Positions 16,167-21,700 of a stretch of DNA of 21,700 bases are shown here, piece by piece. The notes beneath the pieces were generated by a model. It saw only the letters and a program-made list of their open reading frames with translations. It was not told the DNA's origin and did not search any database. A program made the translations under genes and the position numbers. The stretch comes from Oscillospiraceae bacterium (GTDB lineage Bacteria > Bacillota_A > Clostridia > Oscillospirales > Oscillospiraceae), in assembly GCA_017481325.1 (NCBI GenBank), contig JAFUPG010000038.1, positions 1-21,700 on the forward strand, read 5' to 3'. Each line of letters opens with the position of its first letter. Position 1 is the stretch's first letter.

Positions 16167-16814
16167 TTACCATTGAATGGGCTTTTCGCCCTGCTGCTGC
16201 AGGAAGTGGTTGACCTTGGAGAAGGGGCGGCTCCCGAAAAAGCCCCGATAGGCAGACAGAGGGCTGGGATGGGGGGATTTCAGGATCAAGCGAGGGGCGG
16301 CGGAGCGGATCAGCGCCTCCTTTTTCTGCGCCTGGGAGCCCCAGAGCACAAAGGCAATGGGCTGGGGCAGCCGGTTCAGGGCGGCGATCAGGCCGTCGGT
16401 GAAGCTCTGCCAGCCCCAGAGGCTGTGGCTGTTGGCCTTGCCACGCTCTACGGTGAGCACGGTATTTAAGAGCAGCACACCCTGCCTTGCCCAGTGGCGC
16501 AGGTCGCCGCTTTGGGGAACGGGAATCCCCAGATCCTCCGCAAGCTCTGTGTAAATATTCCGCAGAGAAGGGGGCAGCGGTGTTCCCTCCGGCACGCTGA
16601 AAGACAGACCCATGGCCTGCCCCGGCTCGTGGTAAGGGTCCTGCCCTAAAATTACCACTCGGAGCTGTTCCGCCGGGCAGAGCTCCAGGGCTCGGAATTC
16701 CTGCCCCGCCGGGGGGTAGATCTCTGCGGTTTGACGGCTTTGGCGGACTTTTTCCAGCAAAGCCTGAAATTCGGGCTTTGCCAATTCTTCCTGCAATAAG
16801 TTTTCCCAAGTCAT
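16167..16814 (-). CDS. ung: uracil-DNA glycosylase, family 1
   Basis: Ung removes uracil from DNA that arises by cytosine deamination or dUTP incorporation, starting base excision repair. It has 215 residues from ATG 16814; a TTG two codons upstream is in frame, but GAGAGG lies 7 nt before the ATG. Signature motifs are intact: water-activating GQDPYH (57-62, Asp59), the GLSFSVP uracil pocket, LLLNTVLTVERGKANSH with the uracil-recognising Asn, and the DNA-intercalation loop HPSPLSAYRGF (182-192, His182). It diverges from nth with 65 nt between the two starts. Confidence 0.96.
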   Translation of the reverse strand: MTWENLLQEELAKPEFQALLEKVRQSRQTAEIYPPAGQEFRALELCPAEQLRVVILGQDPYHEPGQAMGLSFSVPEGTPLPPSLRNIYTELAEDLGIPVPQSGDLRHWARQGVLLLNTVLTVERGKANSHSLWGWQSFTDGLIAALNRLPQPIAFVLWGSQAQKKEALIRSAAPRLILKSPHPSPLSAYRGFFGSRPFSKVNHFLQQQGEKPIQW

Positions 16815-16847
16815 GGGCAATCCTCTCTTTCCCTTTGGCGGTATTTG

Positions 16848-16856
16848 TGCTATAAT
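16848..16856 (+). promoter_or_regulatory. extended -10 promoter of nth; overlaps likely ung promoter
   Basis: TGCTATAAT (16848-16856) is a perfect extended -10 for plus-strand nth; the -35 position (about 16828-16833, TTTCCC) is weak. Read on the minus strand, ATATTATA at the same place gives a -10-like TATTAT for ung. The nth ribosome binding site (GGCGGTG, 16867-16873) follows closely, so its leader is very short. Confidence 0.55.
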
Positions 16857-16879
16857 ATCGAAAAAAGGCGGTGAACGAA

Positions 16880-17503
16880 ATGGACAAAGTCAATGCCATT
16901 ATTGAAATACTGAAAGAACGCTATCCCGACTCCCTCTGCGCTCTGGGCTACGAGAAGGACTACGAGCTGATGATCGCTGTCCGTCTGGCCGCCCAGTGCA
17001 CCGATGCCCGGGTGAATCTGATCACTCCGGCGCTGTTTGCCCGTTTTCCCAGCCTGGAGGCCTTTGCCACGGCGGATGTGCGGGAAGTGGAGGAGTATAT
17101 CCACTCCTGCGGATTTTTCCGGCAGAAGGCCAAGGATATTGTGGAGGCCTGCGGCATTCTGCTGACAGAGCACGGCGGCAAGGTGCCCGACGATATGGAC
17201 ACCCTGCTGAAGCTGCCCGGGGTGGGGCGCAAAACCGCAAATCTGCTGCTGGGCGACCTTTACGGCAGACCGGCGGTGGTCTGCGACACCCACTGCATCC
17301 GCATTTCCAACCGTCTGGGCCTGGCCCAGGGGAAGGAGCCGGAGAAGGTGGAGCGGCAGCTTCGGGCCATTCTGCCCCCGGAGGAGAGCAACGATTTCTG
17401 CCATCGGATCGTATTGTTTGGCCGGGAGATCTGCACCGCACGCAGCCCCAAGTGCCATGAGTGTCCGCTGCGCCCCCACTGCAGCAGCTTCACGGGGGAA
17501 TGA
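16880..17503 (+). CDS. nth: endonuclease III, DNA glycosylase/AP lyase
   Basis: Nth removes oxidised pyrimidines and nicks abasic sites. It has 207 residues from ATG 16880, normal length; GTG 16871 is in frame but has no room for a ribosome binding site, while GGCGGTG precedes the ATG. The helix-hairpin-helix LPGVGRKTANLLL contains catalytic Lys118, and the following CDTH holds Asp136. The C-terminal iron-sulfur loop is complete: Cys185, Cys192, Cys195, Cys201 with spacing C-x6-C-x2-C-x5-C. It diverges from ung, pairing two base-excision-repair starters. Confidence 0.96.
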   Translation: MDKVNAIIEILKERYPDSLCALGYEKDYELMIAVRLAAQCTDARVNLITPALFARFPSLEAFATADVREVEEYIHSCGFFRQKAKDIVEACGILLTEHGGKVPDDMDTLLKLPGVGRKTANLLLGDLYGRPAVVCDTHCIRISNRLGLAQGKEPEKVERQLRAILPPEESNDFCHRIVLFGREICTARSPKCHECPLRPHCSSFTGE

Positions 17504-17528
17504 GGGAACCCATGTGGGTCTGTCGGGG

Positions 17529-17571
17529 AACTAATAACTAATAACTAATGACTAATGTGTGCCTTCGGCAC
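17529..17571. repeat. heptamer tandem repeat and small hairpin after nth
   Basis: AACTAAT occurs three times in a row, followed by GACTAAT (17529-17556). GTGCC-TTC-GGCAC (17559-17571) follows directly. The hairpin could act as a weak nth terminator, with a modest T-rich tract after it. Similar heptamer tandems (CACCATT, CACTATC) flank other repeats in this window. Confidence 0.7.
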
Positions 17572-17684
17572 GGATTTGAATTATTTCGTCTGTCAAACAG
17601 AAATTTGTCGAACAGTTTGCAGCAGCCAAAGCCGCCCGTATTAGGATGATTTTCAGCCTATGAGCAAGGTTTCATATTCCGCTA
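17572..17684. other. intergenic stretch, nothing recognised
   Basis: No reading frame with a ribosome binding site and no recognised RNA lie here. A small inverted repeat TGTCAAACAG...CAGTTTG is visible around 17590-17622. This is the left part of a 750-bp gene-free region reaching to 18257. Confidence 0.4.
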
Positions 17685-17874
17685 TGTCATTGCGAGGCCA
17701 CCTGTGGCCGTGGCTGCGCAGCTGTCAGCGACGAAGGAGCGCTACAGATGCGGCGTACCCCTTGCGGGTGCAATCTGTATTCTTAAAACCTCCGTTTTGC
17801 ACCAAATTCCCACATATTTGAAACATTTAGAGAACAGATTGCCACGTCGGGCTTGCGCCCTCCTCGCAATGACA
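17685..17874. repeat. 190-bp element with 13-bp terminal inverted repeats
   Basis: TGTCATTGCGAGG (17685-17697) and CCTCGCAATGACA (17862-17874) are perfect inverted termini. Inside are further hairpins: GGCCAC/GTGGCC (17696-17709), ACAGAT/ATCTGT (17744-17778, with an inner CCC/GGG) and GGGC/GCCC near the right end. No transposase is encoded, so it resembles a MITE-like or palindromic repeat. The GTCATTGCGAG wording is known from dispersed repeats in several bacterial groups. Confidence 0.75.
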
Positions 17875-17930
17875 GGGCATTTCGGCAGCCTCTGCCTCTA
17901 TTGGCAATGAGGTTTTGGGCGGAAGCAAAC

Positions 17931-18011
17931 AGTTCGATAAACATCTATTTGACGGTGGTGCCAAAGGAGAACGGATTGCCACACCAGTGTGCGCACTGGT
18001 TCGCAATAACA
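17931..18011. repeat. interspersed repeat copy 2 joined to a partial TGTCATTGCGAG element
   Basis: 17931-17960 carries the interspersed core (AGTTCGATAAACATC followed by TATTTGACGGTGGTG). Then 17973-18011 parallels the right end of the 190-bp element: GGATTGCCAC, a hairpin ACCAGTG/CACTGGT with a TGCG loop, and TCGCAATAACA. The hairpin differs in sequence from the one in the first element (GGGC/GCCC), but position and loop are kept. Confidence 0.65.
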
Positions 18012-18032
18012 GACTTGATACAGCAGACGACA

Positions 18033-18098
18033 GACCGATAAGAATCTATTTGACGGTGGTGCTTACAGCAGCCCCCTGTGTCCCCCTTGAAAGGGGGA
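18033..18098. repeat. interspersed repeat copy 3 plus C/G hairpin
   Basis: 18033-18061 reads CCGATAAGAATCTATTTGA then CGGTGGTG, matching copy 2 over its last 18 bases, AATCTATTTGACGGTGGTG apart from the first base. 18081-18098 is a perfect inverted repeat, TCCCCCTT/AAGGGGGA, with almost no loop. Confidence 0.6.
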
Positions 18099-18124
18099 GG
18101 TCGTTGACTGGCGGTGCAGACGAC

Positions 18125-18196
18125 AGTTCGAGAAGCATCTATTTGACGCTATTTCAAATCCCATGGTTGGAGACGATACCTTCACTATCCACTATC
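18125..18196. repeat. interspersed repeat, copy 4, with heptamer tail
   Basis: 18125-18189 matches 386-450 over 65 bases with about 10 mismatches and no gap, and then runs into CACTATC repeated twice (18183-18196). Both copies have the same orientation, and each lies just downstream of a minus-strand gene's terminator. Confidence 0.7.
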
Positions 18197-18215
18197 CACA
18201 CATCTGACATATTGC

Positions 18216-18247
18216 TCGGCGCAGGACGGGGTTTCGTCCTGCGCCGA
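18216..18247 (-). terminator. hairpin after the L,D-transpeptidase gene
   Basis: TCGGCGCAGGAC (18216-18227) pairs perfectly with GTCCTGCGCCGA (18236-18247), 8-nt loop, 10 nt past the stop codon at 18258. On the minus strand it is followed by GCAATATG, so the T run of a strong terminator is absent. Confidence 0.65.
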
Positions 18248-18257
18248 ATTTATTCTC

Positions 18258-20639
18258 TTAGTAAACCACCACACGGGTACCCATGGGCAAATTGTAGATG
18301 TAGGAGCAGTCGTCGGGCAGCATGCGGATGCAGCCGTGGGACAGGGGGATGCCCACTCTGCCGTCATACACCGTCCCGTTGTAGTTCATAAGGATGGAGT
18401 GGAAGGCGTGACCGCCGGAGAAAATGGATACATCATCCACATAATAATAGTCAAAGTTCCAGCGTCCCGTACGGGAATAGATCTCGTAAATGCCCTCAGG
18501 GGTGGGGGTGTTGTTCTCGCCGGAGGAGCACTGGAAGGTCTCGATCACACGCCAGTTGCCCTTGGATCCCTGGAATACAATGACCTTCTGGGTGTAACGG
18601 CTGACCCAGATCATGTACTCGGTCTTGGAGTCGTAGCCCATGAGATCCACAAAGCCTTCCTTCACCGCATCGGAGTAGTCCAGCGTGCCATCGGTGGTGA
18701 TGGTATCATCGGGGATGTAGCAGGCCCAGCGGTCGGTCCAGCCCTTCCAGGTCTTGCCGTTTTCGTCGGTGTAGGACACGTAGAACACGTCACCTGCGGG
18801 GTGCCACTCGTTATAGACCACGGCGCCCTTGGGCAGCTTGACCATGTAACCTGTCAGGTCACGGTTACGGCAAAGGAAGGTGTCACGGAGCACATCGCAG
18901 GCCACACGCTGGGTCCGTACCACGTCCAGAGCGCTGTCATGCTCCTGCATGTACTCGGGGTAGCTGCCGCTGATGGTCTCGTAATTGACGGTGATGATAT
19001 GGCCTCTGCCCTCGGCGATCAGCTCCTTCACCAGGCCGCTGCCGGTGAGGAGGATGCCGTCACCCTCCAGAACGATCTGCTGCACAGTGGAGGTGATATT
19101 CAGGGCGTTCTTGCCCTTGAGCACCACCTTGTCGGCATCGCCGTTGAGGTTCATGGAGGAGGCGGTGTCCATGGTAACGGAGCCTGCGGTGCCGTTCATG
19201 GTCATGAGGGCGGAGGGGCTCAGAAGCAGCTCTGCCACATAGAGTTCGTCCACCACCGCAGCAGCGCCGCTGTGGACATTGAGGTTGCCCAGCTCACCGC
19301 TGCCGCTGATTTTGACATTCAGACCCATGACATGGACAAAGTCCACCTTGCAGCTGGTGGCCATGGTGGTATTCTCTGCCAGATCCACCTCGTAGGCATC
19401 CCCTGCCAGGATCAGAGAGGCGCCGTTTTCCACGGCAATGGTATTGGCATCGGCCAGCAGCGTCAGCTTGCCGCCACGGATATCCACCTCGTGGGCATTG
19501 GTGTAGACGCTGTGGCTGCCGTTGGCGCAGACCAGCATTTGGATTTCCTCTTCACCGTAGTACTCCATGCCCTTGCCCGTCAGGCAGACCACGGGGGAAT
19601 CGCCGTAGACCTTGCCGCTGACGGCGGCGCAGACGATCTTATCCGCCTGCAGGCCACGGAGCTCGGCCTCTGTATCGGCACCGGTGCAGATCACCAGGTC
19701 GCCGGTCAGCTCCCAGCGGGAGGCATCGATCTTGTTGGGAGAGGTGGGTGCCAGCACCAGGGTACCGTCCAGGCTCAGCTCCTGGGGAAGGGCTTCGCTG
19801 CCACGGTAGAGCACCCAGCCGCCGGTGATCTGATCGGGAGTATCGGCCAGAATGTCGAAGAGCTTATAAACCAGCTGTGCCACTTCCGCACGGGTGATGG
19901 GGTTATGGGGACGGAAATCGCCCTCGGGATAGCCGTTGACCTTCTTCAGCTCGCTGAGAACGCTGACATTGCCACGGGCATAGGGGGAGATGGTCTCGCC
20001 GTCAGTGAAATTGCGGTAGACCGTGGGGTCCACACCCACAATGCCGAAGGCACGGCAGAGGACGGTGACGGTCTGCTCACGGGTCACATAGGCATCGGGG
20101 GCCATGGTGGTATCGGTGGTGCCGTTGAAAATGCCGGCGGCCACTGCCTTGGACAGCTCCTCGGTGTACCAGGCGTTCTCTGGGATGTCGGTGTAGGCGC
20201 TGAGGTCGGCCTTGGCCGTTGCGCCCAGCATGCGCACCAGCACCGCTGCCACCTGGGCACGGGTGATGTAGCTCTCCGGCTGGAGGTCGTTGTTCTCGTC
20301 GCCCTTGAGAATGCCGTTCTCCACGGCGAACATCAGAGCATCCCGGCTCCAGTTGTCGGGATAGACATAGGTGGGTTCTTCCGGTTCCTCGGGATCTTCA
20401 GGATTCTCCGGATCTTCGGGGTTCACGGGATTCTCCGGGTTCTCCGGGTTTTCGGGATCTTCGGGATTCTCAGGGTTTTCCGGGTTTTCAGGATCCTCGG
20501 GATTTACGGGCTCTTCGGTTTCGCCGGGGTTTTCGGGTTCGGTGGGTTCCCGAAGGGCGGGGGCGGCGAAGGCCGTATGGCTCATCAGCAGGGAGAGCAT
20601 CAAAAACAGGGCAAGCAGTCGGGTCAGTCTCTTTTTCAT
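18258..20639 (-). CDS. SLH-anchored secreted L,D-transpeptidase (YkuD family)
   Basis: This is an exported cell-wall enzyme of 793 residues. A signal peptide (1-25, cleavage near AFA-AP) is followed by an acidic ENP/EDP linker (31-89), three S-layer-homology domains (about 91-138, 149-198, 210-262; motifs ITRAQ, VTREQ, ITRAE) that bind secondary cell-wall polymer, a long beta-rich middle (about 275-560) with short repeated strands of beta-helix appearance, and a C-terminal YkuD domain (about 660-793). The catalytic motif SHGCIRM has Cys770 with His768, and upstream GGHAFHSILMNYNG is the usual partner segment. L,D-transpeptidases make 3-3 peptidoglycan cross-links or attach proteins. A lone SLH adhesin role for the middle domain is possible. 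ATG with GAGAGG 9 nt upstream, 26 nt after the aminopeptidase gene, so probably co-transcribed. Confidence 0.9.
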   Translation of the reverse strand: MKKRLTRLLALFLMLSLLMSHTAFAAPALREPTEPENPGETEEPVNPEDPENPENPENPEDPENPENPENPVNPEDPENPEDPEEPEEPTYVYPDNWSRDALMFAVENGILKGDENNDLQPESYITRAQVAAVLVRMLGATAKADLSAYTDIPENAWYTEELSKAVAAGIFNGTTDTTMAPDAYVTREQTVTVLCRAFGIVGVDPTVYRNFTDGETISPYARGNVSVLSELKKVNGYPEGDFRPHNPITRAEVAQLVYKLFDILADTPDQITGGWVLYRGSEALPQELSLDGTLVLAPTSPNKIDASRWELTGDLVICTGADTEAELRGLQADKIVCAAVSGKVYGDSPVVCLTGKGMEYYGEEEIQMLVCANGSHSVYTNAHEVDIRGGKLTLLADANTIAVENGASLILAGDAYEVDLAENTTMATSCKVDFVHVMGLNVKISGSGELGNLNVHSGAAAVVDELYVAELLLSPSALMTMNGTAGSVTMDTASSMNLNGDADKVVLKGKNALNITSTVQQIVLEGDGILLTGSGLVKELIAEGRGHIITVNYETISGSYPEYMQEHDSALDVVRTQRVACDVLRDTFLCRNRDLTGYMVKLPKGAVVYNEWHPAGDVFYVSYTDENGKTWKGWTDRWACYIPDDTITTDGTLDYSDAVKEGFVDLMGYDSKTEYMIWVSRYTQKVIVFQGSKGNWRVIETFQCSSGENNTPTPEGIYEIYSRTGRWNFDYYYVDDVSIFSGGHAFHSILMNYNGTVYDGRVGIPLSHGCIRMLPDDCSYIYNLPMGTRVVVY

Positions 20640-20665
20640 CGGTCGCTTCCTCTCTTATTCGTCAA

Positions 20666-21700
20666 TTATCCGGCCTCGTAGAAGGCCTTGCACAGGCGGC
20701 ACAGTGCCTCCTGATCCTCGGCACCCATGAGCTCACAGGCGGAATGCATGGCTAAAATGGGTGCGCCCACGTCGGCACCGGGCATGGCCAGCAGCGCCGA
20801 GGCCATGGAGCCGATGGTGCTGCCGCCGGGGAGGTCGGGGCGGTTCATGTACAGCTGCAGGGGGATCTTCTCCGCCTTGCACAGCCCCTGCACCACGGCG
20901 GCGGTCTGTGCCTCGGTGGAATAACGGGGACTCTGCTTCAGGGCAACGCCGCAGCCCAGCTTGGGGGCGCAGCTGCGGTCTGCCATCTCGGGGTGATTGG
21001 GGTGCAGAGCGTGGGCTACGTCGCAGGACAGCAGCATGCCCTTCAGGCAGGCATCCAGATAGGCTGCCCGATCCAGATCCAAGGCCAGGGCGATCTTTTC
21101 CAGCAGGGTGGAGAGGGTGTTGCTGTCACCGCCCCGACGGGTATTGCTGCCGATCTCCTCGTTGTCATAGAGGACGGCAAGGGAAATGCCCTTACAATCC
21201 GCCTCGGCCAGCGCCGTGACACAGGCATGGCAGGAGCTGATGTTGTCGATGCGGGGAGCGGAGAGCAGCTTCTTATCAAAGCCCAGCAGCTGCGCCTTCT
21301 GGCAGCAGTAGACACAGAGGTCAAAGGAGAGAATGTCCTCGGCATTGCAGCCCAGCTTCTCTGCCATTTGCTGCAGCAGGTAGCCGTTTTTGTTCCAGCC
21401 CTCCTCCACCAGACGGCACAGGGGCAGCAGATCCACCTGGGGTCTGGTGGCTATGCCCTTGTTGACCTCACGGTTCAGGTGAATGGCCAGGTTGGGAATG
21501 GTGAGCAGCGGTTCCTCCCAGGCGATCAGACGGCTGACGGGCTGCATGGGATTTTCGCCCTTTAAAAGCACCGTGCCGGCCAGGGACAGGGGGCGATCCA
21601 TCCAGGTATTGAGGATGGCACCGCCGTAGGGCTCCACGCTGAGCTTGCAGCAGCCGCCGGTGACCTGCTCGGGGTCGGGCTTCAGCTTCAGGCAGGGCCA
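20666..21700 (-). CDS. apeB: M18 family aminopeptidase, partial (5' end outside window)
   Basis: A zinc aminopeptidase of the aspartyl aminopeptidase family, cytoplasmic, removing N-terminal (often acidic) residues from peptides. The last 345 residues are visible and the frame is open to the window edge, so the N-terminal part (usually another 80-90 residues, including the HTDSP metal ligand) lies outside. Visible motifs are VEPYGGAILNTWMDRPLSLAG, metal-binding Asp in APRIDNISSCHA, catalytic and metal glutamates in YDNEEIGSNTRRGG, SCDVAHALHPNHPE, and the final metal His in ILAMHSACELMG. The internal GTG at 21637 should not be taken as the start. It ends 26 nt before the transpeptidase gene on the same strand. 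The symbol follows the family naming and is less certain than the family itself. Confidence 0.93.
   Translation of the reverse strand, partial: WPCLKLKPDPEQVTGGCCKLSVEPYGGAILNTWMDRPLSLAGTVLLKGENPMQPVSRLIAWEEPLLTIPNLAIHLNREVNKGIATRPQVDLLPLCRLVEEGWNKNGYLLQQMAEKLGCNAEDILSFDLCVYCCQKAQLLGFDKKLLSAPRIDNISSCHACVTALAEADCKGISLAVLYDNEEIGSNTRRGGDSNTLSTLLEKIALALDLDRAAYLDACLKGMLLSCDVAHALHPNHPEMADRSCAPKLGCGVALKQSPRYSTEAQTAAVVQGLCKAEKIPLQLYMNRPDLPGGSTIGSMASALLAMPGADVGAPILAMHSACELMGAEDQEALCRLCKAFYEAG

Noticed and set aside
17704..18391. Small plus-strand frames in the repeat region after nth
   Set aside because: They run through inverted repeats and lack ribosome binding sites; the translations look like translated repeats.

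Overview
The window reads as chromosomal DNA of a Gram-positive, low-motility-type gut Clostridia lineage, most likely Oscillospiraceae/Ruminococcaceae-like. This is inferred from the Firmicutes gene order (gdpP-rplI-dnaB and tilS-hpt-ftsH), RNase J, strong AAGGAGG ribosome binding sites, an S-layer-homology protein, GC-rich third codon positions, and intergenic repeats such as TGTCATTGCGAG elements and TGATATA-spaced hairpins. The assignment to family is inference from style, not from a search.

Layout. 1-515 holds no convincing gene but does hold repeat elements. 570-2576 (minus) is a eukaryote-type glycogen branching enzyme with its own promoter and terminators. 2688-3243 is a scar where the 3' ends of a PfkB-family sugar kinase (minus) and an AraC regulator (plus) are joined back to back. 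3242-3443 is an array of short hairpins, followed by tRNA-Arg(CCU) on the minus strand. 3615-11225 (minus) is one tightly packed operon, gdpP-rplI-dnaB-tilS-hpt-ftsH, covering c-di-AMP turnover, ribosomal protein L9, replicative helicase, tRNA-Ile lysidine synthesis, purine salvage and membrane proteolysis. A RNase J gene with a long structured leader (11398-13206) diverges from it. 13341-15127 is a divergent pair, an unrecognised single-pass membrane protein and an XRE/GyrI-like regulator, sharing a palindromic promoter region. 15275-16096 has a TetR regulator and a transporter remnant. 16167-17503 is a divergent pair of base-excision-repair genes, ung and nth. 17504-18257 is a mosaic of repeats, some of which match repeats at the other end of the window. 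18258-21700 (minus) is an M18 aminopeptidase (running off the window) followed by an SLH-anchored L,D-transpeptidase.

How the genes fit together. Most are housekeeping. The central operon joins two clusters that are conserved but separate in Bacillus subtilis, with dnaB and tilS overlapping. ung and nth both start DNA base excision repair. The transpeptidase acts on the cell wall outside the membrane. I did not find a clear multi-gene novel system. The most unusual signals are non-coding: the two-orientation hairpin array next to the tRNA, the shared interspersed repeats, the RNase J leader, and the palindrome between the XRE gene and the membrane protein gene.
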